Translations under genes and position numbers: made by a program
Origin: Phycisphaerae bacterium
Lineage (GTDB): Bacteria; Planctomycetota; Phycisphaerae; UBA1845; PWPN01
Length of the DNA: 42,803 nucleotides
NCBI GenBank assembly: GCA_016928855.1
Contig: JAFGKA010000016.1
Location: 1-42,803 of the forward strand
Reading direction: 5' to 3'
In this document: positions 35,357 through 42,803 of the stretch, piece by piece
Layout of the letters: each line of letters opens with the position of its first letter
Numbering within the stretch: the first letter of the stretch is position 1
Notes under the pieces: generated by a model
What the model was told of the DNA's origin: nothing
Databases searched by the model: none
The model's input: only the letters and a program-made list of their open reading frames with translations

Positions 35357-38300
35357 GTACGACCTCTCCCCGGTATCGATAATACATGTGTCCAACAAGA
35401 GCCGGACGATACCATTTCCACCGTGTTGCACCGTTGAGGGCGCCTTTGACTTCGGTGTACTTCTTTCCGTCAGCACAGATTCTCACCTGAAGCCGTGGGT
35501 TTGCTATTTGCGTCTTTCCCTCGAAGGGTTTCCATTCCCATCCAATCCCGGCTCCCTTGTAGCTCAGGCCGATGCTCAGGCCGACGTCCTTCCAGTAATC
35601 GAGTTCTTCCTCCAACTTGACCTCCCATACATATTGGAGGCATTGCACACACTGTCCCTTCTCTCGGCTTCCGAACGTGGCGTCCTTTGCGGCGTCAGAA
35701 CACTTCTTCCAGTATTCCTCGGGACCCTCGTGTCGTACGTCCGCGGCTGCCTCGTCGGCGTTCGGCAGCGGTTCGGTCTCCATCGTGCGATCCTTGTCGC
35801 TGAATTTGCAGAACCCGTTGACTTCCTTTGTGGTTCCAGATACCCGCAGCCGGGCGGCAACCTGTACCTCTGTCGAGTCCGCAGTTCCAAGATAGGGCCC
35901 CTTATAGCCCCATCCGAAATCCTCATAGATAACTTGCATCACGCCGGCCCTGACGACGGTTCCGTCCGCAGGGCAGCAACTTGTTCCAAGAGGGTCGATG
36001 AAGTGTGGCACATGATACGCGGCGTAGAGGCTGAGTCCGTCGGTGTACCCGTCGGGGTCACGGCTTACAAATCTGCCGATGCGCACGTTGTACATTCGTT
36101 GTCGGTAGTGGAGCAAGGAGGTTTCCGGATCAAGCCGCCTGCCCCTGTTGGCCCACGGATTGTCGTATGCGGAGTGGGCATTTGATCCGCTGCCGTCGGG
36201 GCCGGACACGGTAGCTTCACCATACGGATCGTAGCTGTAACGTTCCACCGCCTGGCCACCCAAATCAGTCAGGCTGAGCACGCTGCCCAGGCTGTCAGCA
36301 TGATAGTAGTGGCTTTCGCTCGGGGTGCCCCGATCCATTCGGAGGATTTCATCAACTTGCGCTCCGAAGGTGTAGCTGCGTGCCAGCGCAGCGTTCTCGT
36401 ATTCTTCGATCTCTCGCCAGCCCGGCGTGATCACGTAGATCGTGGACACACCGCCAGCAAGCTTCCTGATGCGGCGGCCTAGGGCGTCGTACCGGTATTC
36501 GCCGAGGACCGTGCCGGAATCCTTATCCTTGACCATTGTCAGCCGATTCTCGGAGCGCAGGGCGCTGCCTATCGTGGTCTGGTAGTCGTAGTAGTACTCT
36601 TTCTCGCCGTCGTCGAGCAGGTTTCCGTTCTTGTCGTGCGTCTGGTTGTAGCCGCTGCTGAGGGGGGCCGGGGCCAGGCCACCGGCTGCGGGGCGATTCG
36701 GGCCGTTGAACGCGGCCTGGAATACGACAAAGTCACCCAGATCCACGTCGTTGTCGGCGTCGAAGTCGGCAGTGTCGCAGCCGGCACTTGCCGGCGGCCG
36801 GTTCGGTCCGTTGAAACAGCCTTGGAACGCGTTGAAGTCGGCCAGGTCCACGTCGCCGTCGCCATCGAAATCGGGCGATCCAGAACCGCCCGCGCCGGCG
36901 GGGGCGGCACAGGGCGTGACCATGAAGTCATCTGCTATCCCATCGTCATCGGGCACCGGCGGCAAGCCGTCGGTGGATGGGTCGTCATACTCGTTCATCT
37001 GGTTGACCGAGTTGCAGTAGACGGCGTCCTCGCCGGTATCGAGGTCGTGGATGCCGAACTCACGCCAGTTGTGCACCGGATCGAGATCCCACGTGCGGTG
37101 CCGTCGCGGCGTGGCGATGTCGCCGCCGACCCACTGGCCGCTCTGATAGTCAATCAGCCGATACGTGTCGTCATACGTGTACTTCTCGGAGTGCGTGACT
37201 GGTTTGGCGTCGTTGTAGGGGATGGTCTCCTCCAGATTCCGTGCATTGAGCCGGTTGCCCTCGCGGTCATAATCATGGGCGAAGCCGGCGAACGTCGTCA
37301 CGCCGTCCGTCGCGACATGCCGCAGCTCGGTAATCCAGTCGTTGTCGTTGTACGCGTAGCGGGTTTCGGTGCCGTTCGCGAACGTCTTCGTCAGCACGCG
37401 GTTCGCCAGGTCGTACGCATAGGTGGCGGCGCCGCTTACATCGGCGAGGCGTTCGCGGGCGTCACGCGTTTCCACGACGACCTTGCCGCTGGGATACGTG
37501 ATCGTACGCGTGCCCGCTGCGATGTTGTACGCGTATGTGATCGTATAGGAATACGTTTGCGGCAGGTCGGTCTGTGTGGTGGTCGCGATGCGTCCGGCGC
37601 AGTCATACGTGAAGCCGACATGCGAATGCGCGTTGTCTGCCGAGAGCAGCCGGCGGCCCTTATCGTACGTGAACACATCAATCTCGCCGTTGGCATATTC
37701 GCGTCGCACCAGCCGATTGAGATCGTCATACGTATACGTGATGATGTTGCCGGGCGAGCCGCCGTCGCCCATGTGATCTTCACGGCTGACCAGATTCCCG
37801 ACGGCATCATACACGAATCGCGGCGATGTTCCGTCCGCATAGGTCTCCGCGATGCGGCGGCCAGCGGCGTCATACGTATAGGTTGTGGCGTTGCCGTTGG
37901 CGTCGGTGATTCCCGTCAGATTGCCGGTACCGTCGCATGTATACGTGGTGGTCGCGGCCGGCCCGGCCTTGACCGGCCAGACGGACGAGGCGATCCGCCG
38001 GTTGGCGGCGTCGTACTGGTAGACGGTCTCGTTGCCCTCGCGATCGATGACCTTCGTCTGATTGCCGGCGGTGTCGTACTCGTACTGCGTCGTCTGCCCC
38101 ATCGGGTCCGTCACGGCAATCACCCGATCGAGGTTGTCGTAGGCTGTCGTGGTGATGTGGCCGAGCGAGTCCGCCCGGGTGATGCGGTCGCCGACGCTGT
38201 CGTACGTATAGGTGCTGATGTCCCCCAACGCGTCGTACACGCGGACGAGTCGGTTCCCGAGGTCGTAGGCCGAATGAATCACGTTGCCGTTGGGCCGGTG

Positions 38301-40841
38301 CTCGGCGATGCGGTTGCCTGCCCAGTCATAGACGTACGAGACCGTCTCGCCACAGCCGTTCGACACGCCCGCGACGCGATGGCGCGACGTATAGGTGTAC
38401 GTGGTGACAACGCCGTTCGGATCGGTCCGTGACAGCCGGTTACCGTGCGGATCGTACGTATATGCCGTTAAGGCGTCGTCGCCATCCGGCGCGGCATCGC
38501 AATCGTGCACGCCGACTTGCCGGACTTCGAGAATCCGCCGGTCCAGCCTGTCGTATTCGAACCGCGTTACCCGGCCGAGCGCGTCGATGATGCAGGCCAC
38601 GAGGCTCGACCCCGGCGTACCGCAGGCACAGCCGCCGCCACCACCGCCGCCGCCCGCGAAGTACCGGTACTCGGTGACGTTGCCCAGCGGGTCAGTCACG
38701 AAACGCTGCCGATTCAGGGCATCGTATTGGTACGTGGTCGTGTTCCCGTTCGGATCGGTTTCGCCGACCTTGTTACCGACCGGGTCGTACGTGTAATGCG
38801 TTTGGAGTGCGAGTCCGCCCGGGTCGCGCACCGTCCGCACCAGTCGGCCGAGTCCGTCGTACTCGTACTGCGTGACGACCCCGTTGGGATTGGTTTCGCC
38901 TGTCCGGTTGCCATTGTTGTCGTATTCGAAGTGTGTCGTTCGGCTCAGCCCGCCGTCATCCTCGGTAACTCTCACAAGCCGCCCGCGGGAATCATATTCG
39001 TACCGGGTGACCGAACGGTAGTTTGTTTCATCGACCCAGTCGGTGTGCACCGCGATCTGGCGGCCCTTCGCATCATATTCGTAATGAGTAGTCGTACCCG
39101 TCGGGTCCGTCTTCGTTACGACCCGGTCGCGGCCGTCATAAGTGTACGTCGTGGTCTGGTCTTCGTTGGCCGGCGTGCCGGGGTCATCGTTGTGGACTGT
39201 TTCTGTGACGATGTTGCCGAACGCGTCATACGTGTACGAGGTTTCGCCGCCGGCGGGGTCGATGACTCGGCTGATCGTTCCGTCGGGATTGTATTCCCGT
39301 TCCGTTACGTTGCCGTTGCGGTCGCGTTTGCGCCAGAGCCGTCCGTCCGGGTAGTAGTCGTATTCGATTGTCGCATCGACCGGGGTTTCGATCAGCGGGT
39401 CGATCTCTTTGACCTGGTTTCCGTTGGTGTCGTATTCATATTCCCAGACGTCCCCGTCCGGCTCGATCTTTCGGGTGATACGGTTGCGCAGCGGCTCGTA
39501 TTCGAATTGCGTTTCGTTCCCCTCGGCATCGCGTACCACCGTCCGGTTGCCCCGGGTATCGTACTCGTACTCGGTTGTATGGCCGTTGGCATCGGTGATA
39601 CGGCTGGGACGTAGCGTCGCACTGTCATACTCGACGGTCTGGATCCCACCGGCCGGGTCGACCGTCTGCACGATGTGGCCACGGGTGTTGTAAGTGTATT
39701 GCCACGTGTTGCCCTCGGCGTCGATGACTGTGACGGTTCCCGGGATGTAGTGCATTTCGCCCGTGGCGATGGACGCTTCATAGTCCGGTTGCCAGTTCGA
39801 CGGATTGGTAAAGTCTGCGATCGTCTCGCCAGCCGGGTCGCGAAGCTGGTAGACTTTGCCCTGAGTGTCGTATTCCACGGCGTACGTCCCGCCGTCGGGG
39901 GCCGTCTCCGTCGTCAACTGTCCACGGAAGTTGTATTCGAAGGCGTATGTGGCGCCGTCCGGTACCTCGACAGCCGAGAGCTGGCCGAGCGACGTATCGT
40001 AATCGAAGTTCACCTCGCGGTCTGATGCCGAGGCTTTTGTCAGCTTGCCTTCCGGCGTGTATTCGAACTCCATCGTGCTGCCATAGGGGTCCACCACCGT
40101 CGTCAACAGGCCGTTTGGTTCGTACGCCAGAGTCGTTACGCGCCCGTTCGGGTCAATGATGGCGTCGAGCAGGTAGGGAATCCCTGACGGTTCCCAGGGG
40201 ACGCTCCGCTGCTGAAACTGATAGAGGGTCCCGTCCGGCCACACTACTTCGCCTGTGGTGGGGCTGGTCTGGCTGAAGGTAAAGAAATCGCCGGTCGAGG
40301 CCGTGTAGACGCCGCCTCGTCCGCCGGTGAACTTGACGATCCCGCCGTCGCCACGCATCCAGAGCATGTCCGCGCCGCGGTCGAGCAGGGTGTCGTTGTA
40401 CGAGTGTGTCCAGCCCGCGCCCATCGTCGTATCGACGACCGTGTTCGTCCCATCGGCCAGCGTTGAGCTGTAAACCAGTTCCAACGAGAGCCCCGCTTCG
40501 TCCGACCCGACCGATAGCGCGTCCAGGCGTTCGTATACTTCGTTGGTCGTGACATCGACCGAAGGACCTTCATGGCCAGACGAAGCCACACATTCCTGGC
40601 ATTCGAGACAGCCCCCGCGCGGATTCCGCGCCTTGGGTTGGAGCCAGCCACCGACGACCTGCCGCATTTCCGCATCGCTGAGTGTGCGGATGCCACCCGT
40701 GGATGCGAAATCCAGCACTGGCTGGTGCCCATTCATCCAGGCCAACCCAACGACAATTGTCACAGCCGCTCCGCTGACCAGAGTTGCCATAGTCAGGCGA
40801 CGTTGGCCTACCGACCGGGAATTGCGATCATGGCGCCACAT
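35349..40841 (-). CDS. RHS/YD-repeat protein with double-glycine leader and dockerin-like insert
   Basis: The protein has 1,830 residues. AAGGAG seven bases before ATG 40841 fixes the start. A basic N-terminus and a membrane helix (about 18-36) are followed by LSDAEMRQVVGG (54-65), a bacteriocin-type double-glycine leader end, then a Cys-rich CLECQEC. From about 95 to 1700 the chain holds a DUF6531-like opening (LELVYSSTLADG) and dozens of YD repeats of the xxTxYxYDxxGN type that would form a beta cage. Residues 1323-1384 are a dockerin-like module. The conserved RHS core (DPYGE, DPETSLLHYRQRMYN, GRFVSRDP, FIDPLG) ends near residue 1618. The last ~205 residues form a separate domain I cannot name, where RHS proteins usually carry a toxin. 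It overlaps the C39-like gene by 34 bases. Confidence 0.92.
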   Translation of the reverse strand: MWRHDRNSRSVGQRRLTMATLVSGAAVTIVVGLAWMNGHQPVLDFASTGGIRTLSDAEMRQVVGGWLQPKARNPRGGCLECQECVASSGHEGPSVDVTTNEVYERLDALSVGSDEAGLSLELVYSSTLADGTNTVVDTTMGAGWTHSYNDTLLDRGADMLWMRGDGGIVKFTGGRGGVYTASTGDFFTFSQTSPTTGEVVWPDGTLYQFQQRSVPWEPSGIPYLLDAIIDPNGRVTTLAYEPNGLLTTVVDPYGSTMEFEYTPEGKLTKASASDREVNFDYDTSLGQLSAVEVPDGATYAFEYNFRGQLTTETAPDGGTYAVEYDTQGKVYQLRDPAGETIADFTNPSNWQPDYEASIATGEMHYIPGTVTVIDAEGNTWQYTYNTRGHIVQTVDPAGGIQTVEYDSATLRPSRITDANGHTTEYEYDTRGNRTVVRDAEGNETQFEYEPLRNRITRKIEPDGDVWEYEYDTNGNQVKEIDPLIETPVDATIEYDYYPDGRLWRKRDRNGNVTEREYNPDGTISRVIDPAGGETSYTYDAFGNIVTETVHNDDPGTPANEDQTTTYTYDGRDRVVTKTDPTGTTTHYEYDAKGRQIAVHTDWVDETNYRSVTRYEYDSRGRLVRVTEDDGGLSRTTHFEYDNNGNRTGETNPNGVVTQYEYDGLGRLVRTVRDPGGLALQTHYTYDPVGNKVGETDPNGNTTTYQYDALNRQRFVTDPLGNVTEYRYFAGGGGGGGGCACGTPGSSLVACIIDALGRVTRFEYDRLDRRILEVRQVGVHDCDAAPDGDDALTAYTYDPHGNRLSRTDPNGVVTTYTYTSRHRVAGVSNGCGETVSYVYDWAGNRIAEHRPNGNVIHSAYDLGNRLVRVYDALGDISTYTYDSVGDRITRADSLGHITTTAYDNLDRVIAVTDPMGQTTQYEYDTAGNQTKVIDREGNETVYQYDAANRRIASSVWPVKAGPAATTTYTCDGTGNLTGITDANGNATTYTYDAAGRRIAETYADGTSPRFVYDAVGNLVSREDHMGDGGSPGNIITYTYDDLNRLVRREYANGEIDVFTYDKGRRLLSADNAHSHVGFTYDCAGRIATTTQTDLPQTYSYTITYAYNIAAGTRTITYPSGKVVVETRDARERLADVSGAATYAYDLANRVLTKTFANGTETRYAYNDNDWITELRHVATDGVTTFAGFAHDYDREGNRLNARNLEETIPYNDAKPVTHSEKYTYDDTYRLIDYQSGQWVGGDIATPRRHRTWDLDPVHNWREFGIHDLDTGEDAVYCNSVNQMNEYDDPSTDGLPPVPDDDGIADDFMVTPCAAPAGAGGSGSPDFDGDGDVDLADFNAFQGCFNGPNRPPASAGCDTADFDADNDVDLGDFVVFQAAFNGPNRPAAGGLAPAPLSSGYNQTHDKNGNLLDDGEKEYYYDYQTTIGSALRSENRLTMVKDKDSGTVLGEYRYDALGRRIRKLAGGVSTIYVITPGWREIEEYENAALARSYTFGAQVDEILRMDRGTPSESHYYHADSLGSVLSLTDLGGQAVERYSYDPYGEATVSGPDGSGSNAHSAYDNPWANRGRRLDPETSLLHYRQRMYNVRIGRFVSRDPDGYTDGLSLYAAYHVPHFIDPLGTSCCPADGTVVRAGVMQVIYEDFGWGYKGPYLGTADSTEVQVAARLRVSGTTKEVNGFCKFSDKDRTMETEPLPNADEAAADVRHEGPEEYWKKCSDAAKDATFGSREKGQCVQCLQYVWEVKLEEELDYWKDVGLSIGLSYKGAGIGWEWKPFEGKTQIANPRLQVRICADGKKYTEVKGALNGATRWKWYRPALVGHMYYRYRGEVVHE
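36690..36875 (-). other. Dockerin-like module inside the RHS repeats
   Basis: Residues 1323-1384 hold two calcium-loop segments (DFDGDGDVDLADF and DFDADNDVDLGDF), each followed by an FNGPNRP signature, with Cys in between. It interrupts the YD-repeat series shortly before the RHS core. The secreted repeat protein at 29137 has a matching module at its C-terminus, the usual position. Confidence 0.8.
40647..40682 (-). other. Double-glycine leader-cleavage site in the RHS protein
   Basis: The codons read LSDAEMRQVVGG, with hydrophobic residues at -4, -7 (Met) and -12 and acidic residues in between. This is the consensus cut by C39 peptidases of bacteriocin exporters. The predicted cut is after Gly65, just past the N-terminal membrane helix, and would release the RHS body. 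Confidence 0.6.
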
Positions 40842-41389
40842 ATCGTTTCTCCTTGGATGCTGCGCATGTCGTCGCCGCGCGCGGGACATACGCAGAGGAT
40901 GTAGCCATCAAACAGGCGATCAAACCGGGTCCGAGGTATCTTGCGCGCTCCAGTTCCGTGATCGACGACAGAGACCTGTTTGTCATCAACCGCCAGCAGC
41001 GCGAGGAAGTGGTAGGGACGCACATGGACGACTGCCGGCAACGGCAGCCGCGCCAGTGCATCTGCCTCTGCCTTCAATCCGATGAGATTCAAGCCGGCCT
41101 GTCGTCCCCATCGCGCCAGGTCATACAGGGTTGTGACCGTGCTCTTCGAGGTGCCTTCGTGCTGAAGCACTTCCCGCAGCCGCAGCGCGGCTTCGCTGTC
41201 ATGCGCATCGGCAACCGTCAGCAGGGCGGCCGGGCCGCAACTGGGGCTGCTCGCCAGTGGGCTGGCCGGAAAAGATGGCGAGGCTGTGGAGGCTGGCTGC
41301 TGCGTAGTGACCCCATGCCGAGCAACCACACCGGCGGCGATCAGCCCACTGCCAAGCAAGGCAACGTGCCATCGCGACGCCAGCTTCAT
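40808..41389 (-). CDS. Membrane-anchored C39-like cysteine peptidase
   Basis: The protein has 193 residues from ATG 41389, preceded by AAGGAGG at eight bases; a longer frame to 41620 crosses a terminator and is rejected. An N-terminal helix ([17 protein letters not shown]) is a signal or anchor. The C39 pattern follows: Cys51 in SCGPAALL, then [18 protein letters not shown] of which GLNLIGLK is the usual strand, LPLPAVVHV, His127 in PYHFLALL, Asp143 in VSVVDHGTG, and a closing FDGYILCV. The Gln that normally lies about six residues before the Cys is not visible, so activity is not certain. Unlike classic exporters it has no ABC transporter part. Its last 34 bases overlap the RHS gene, which carries a matching double-glycine site. 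Confidence 0.78.
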   Translation of the reverse strand: MKLASRWHVALLGSGLIAAGVVARHGVTTQQPASTASPSFPASPLASSPSCGPAALLTVADAHDSEAALRLREVLQHEGTSKSTVTTLYDLARWGRQAGLNLIGLKAEADALARLPLPAVVHVRPYHFLALLAVDDKQVSVVDHGTGARKIPRTRFDRLFDGYILCVCPARGDDMRSIQGETICGAMIAIPGR

Positions 41390-41411
41390 TGCTTTACCCT
41401 CCTTGCAGGCG

Positions 41412-41447
41412 AAAAAAAAGAGAGCGCACCCCTGCGGGTGTCTCTCT
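41412..41447 (-). terminator. Intrinsic terminator in the leader of the C39-RHS operon
   Basis: On the minus strand AGAGAG and CACCC pair with GGGTG and CTCTCT around a 4-base loop (41419-41447), with a small internal bulge, followed at once by eight T. The T-run ends 22 bases before the C39 start codon. No minus-strand gene lies upstream in the next 340 bases, so this terminator acts on a leader transcript, as in attenuation or a riboswitch. Confidence 0.75.
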
Positions 41448-41450
41448 CCC

Positions 41451-41481
41451 GACCCTTGGCCTGTGGATTCTGCCAAGGGTC
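41451..41481 (-). promoter_or_regulatory. Leader stem-loop upstream of the terminator
   Basis: GACCCTTGGC (41451-41460) and GCCAAGGGTC (41472-41481) are perfect 10-bp inverted arms with an 11-base loop. The hairpin ends three bases before the terminator hairpin starts. It could be the sensing half of a leader RNA. I see no match to a known riboswitch class. Confidence 0.5.
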
Positions 41482-41574
41482 CATCCTGCTCTGTGTAGCC
41501 GGCTCCCTCGAGTGGCCGCCCGGAAATGCGCGAACGGCGGACCCGGTATACGTCGTCCGAATAATCGGAAATGC

Positions 41575-41604
41575 AGCCTACCCCTTCTGGTGGCCGATTG
41601 TCAA
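41575..41604 (-). promoter_or_regulatory. Candidate sigma-70 promoter for the C39-RHS operon
   Basis: The minus strand reads TTGACA (41599-41604), 18 bases, then TAGGCT (41575-41580). The -35 is perfect and the -10 is weak. A start near 41567 would give a leader of about 180 bases that includes both hairpins. Confidence 0.4.
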
Positions 41605-41622
41605 GAGTTTTTCGATCCAAGC

Positions 41623-41650
41623 TTGAAAAAAGTCTCTGCGGGTCTATCGG
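41623..41650 (+). promoter_or_regulatory. Candidate promoter for tgt
   Basis: TTGAAA (41623-41628) and TATCGG (41645-41650) are 16 bases apart, about 140 bases before tgt. Both hexamers are imperfect. The site is divergent from the candidate C39-RHS promoter. Confidence 0.25.
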
Positions 41651-41787
41651 CTATCGGGTGTGGCGGTCGTCTCGCGGCTGCGACAGGACACTGCTGCCGG
41701 CCGCCGAGCGGCTACGCTCCAGCAGACGAGCGGGCGGCAGGCAGGCGTTCCCGTGACGGCTCGGGCCCGGGCGGGTACGATGCGGCG

Positions 41788-42803
41788 ATGTTTGAGTTCG
41801 GAATTGGTGCGCGGGATTTGACCACGGCGGCTCGGGTGGGGCGGCTGACGACTCCGCACGGCGTCGTCGATACGCCGGCGTTCATGCCGATCGGGACGCG
41901 GGCGGCGGTCAAGGGCGTCTTGCCCGCCATGGTCCGCCAAGCCGGCGCCCAGATGATCCTGGCCAATACCTATCACCTGACCCTGCGCCCCGGCGCCGAG
42001 GTCATCGAGCAGTTGGGCGGACTCCACCGCTTCATGAATTGGGGCGGGCCGATCCTGACCGACAGCGGCGGCTATCAGGTCTTCTCGCTGGCCGATCTGG
42101 CCACGATCGATGACGACGGCGTCTCGTTCCGCTCGCACATTGACGGGGCTCTGATGCGACTCGATCCCGAAATCGCCATGCGGATCGAGAACCAGCTCGG
42201 CGCCGACGTCATCATGGCCTTCGATGAGTGCCCCCCGTACCCGGCCGAGCGTCAGGTGATCGCCGGCGCCGTCGAGCGTACGCTGCGATGGGCCGGCCGA
42301 TGCAAGGCCGCGCACGCCCGCGGGGATCAGGCCCTGTTCGCCATCGTCCAGGGCGGCATCCATCACGATCTCCGCCGCATGTGTGCCGAGCGGCTGGTCG
42401 AGATCGGCTTTCCCGGCTATGCCGTCGGCGGCCTGTCGGTCGGCGAGCCGCATGAACTGATGGTCGAGGTGCTCCAGGCGCTCGGGCCGCACCTTCCGAC
42501 CGATCGCCCGCGATACCTGATGGGCGTCGGCATGCCGGCGGACATCGTGGCGGCGGTGCAGGCCGGCATCGACATGTTCGACTGCGTGCTGCCGACGCGG
42601 AACGGGCGGAATGCGTACGCCTTCACGCCAACCGGGCCGCTACGGCTCCGTAACGAGAAACACAGGCTCGACGAGCGGCCTCTGGAGACCGGCTGCGACT
42701 GCGTGGCCTGTACGGGATTTTCCCAGGCGTACATCCGCCACCTGTTCCTGGCTGGCGAGATGCTCGGGCCGATCCTGGTCTCGCTGCACAACCTGCGGTT
42801 CTA
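41788..42803 (+). CDS. tgt: Queuine/preQ1 tRNA-guanine transglycosylase, 3' end beyond window
   Basis: The enzyme exchanges guanine for preQ1 at the wobble position of tRNAs with GUN anticodons in queuosine synthesis. 338 residues are visible, most of the usual ~370-380. The motifs are intact: [14 protein letters not shown], the substrate-binding [20 protein letters not shown], and [12 protein letters not shown] with the nucleophilic Asp. The zinc site has CDCVAC plus the later His in SLHNL, which is just inside the window. The start is ATG 41788. The overlapping ATG at 41780 is in another frame, and there is no clear ribosome binding site. Confidence 0.95.
   Translation, partial: MFEFGIGARDLTTAARVGRLTTPHGVVDTPAFMPIGTRAAVKGVLPAMVRQAGAQMILANTYHLTLRPGAEVIEQLGGLHRFMNWGGPILTDSGGYQVFSLADLATIDDDGVSFRSHIDGALMRLDPEIAMRIENQLGADVIMAFDECPPYPAERQVIAGAVERTLRWAGRCKAAHARGDQALFAIVQGGIHHDLRRMCAERLVEIGFPGYAVGGLSVGEPHELMVEVLQALGPHLPTDRPRYLMGVGMPADIVAAVQAGIDMFDCVLPTRNGRNAYAFTPTGPLRLRNEKHRLDERPLETGCDCVACTGFSQAYIRHLFLAGEMLGPILVSLHNLRF

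Noticed and set aside
40750-40841. A twin-arginine signal in the RHS protein
   Set aside because: RRLTM precedes the membrane helix, but the motif lacks the usual Ser and Phe positions, so a plain signal anchor is simpler.
41390-41620. A 77-residue longer C39-like protein
   Set aside because: The added part would be translated from the terminator and leader hairpins. The ATG at 41389 has a near-perfect ribosome binding site.

Overview
The window looks like a chromosomal stretch of a GC-rich planctomycete, probably Phycisphaerae-like. That reading rests on the dense coding in high-GC codons, a protein with a PEP-CTERM tail, dockerin-like modules carrying an FNGPNRP signature, and a type II secretion (T2SS) cluster in which several components are fused or enlarged. 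The assignment is inferred from these features and is not proven.

Positions 1-22168 (minus strand) hold one long T2SS / type IV pilus-like cluster, in transcription order gspE, gspF, gspG, gspH, gspI, gspJ, gspK, a GspL (PilM-PilN) protein, a GspM/PilO protein fused to a GspC/PilP-like domain, and then two secretin-N-domain proteins. The first of these is about 3,027 residues long, with roughly 29 secretin N-type repeats and no outer-membrane barrel. The second runs off the left edge and may be the true secretin. The minor pseudopilins GspI and GspK carry large disordered charged additions. No prepilin peptidase is present.

Positions 22593-33308 are accessory. They hold a hybrid histidine-kinase-type sensor with five PAS domains and a GAF domain (no receiver), two divergent paralogous lipoproteins with a DUF2752 membrane protein, nadC, a secreted four-repeat protein ending in a dockerin-like domain, a cellulose-synthase-like glycosyltransferase, and a small lipoprotein made of four identical-length Cys-rich repeats. 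Positions 33338-35174 hold a sugar-phosphate isomerase/epimerase-type TIM barrel and a PEP-CTERM protein.

The most unusual locus is 35195-41604 (minus strand). A short leader RNA with a stem-loop and an intrinsic terminator precedes a membrane-anchored C39-like cysteine peptidase. Its 3' end overlaps an 1,830-residue RHS/YD-repeat protein. That protein begins with a membrane segment followed by a bacteriocin-type double-glycine cleavage site, the class of site C39 peptidases cut. It also carries an internal dockerin-like module and a C-terminal domain I do not recognise, and a very short ORF with a good ribosome binding site overlaps its stop codon. This looks like a self-contained leader-processing / RHS delivery module. 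The right end holds the start of tgt (plus strand).

No tRNA, rRNA, CRISPR array, insertion sequence or phage gene was seen.
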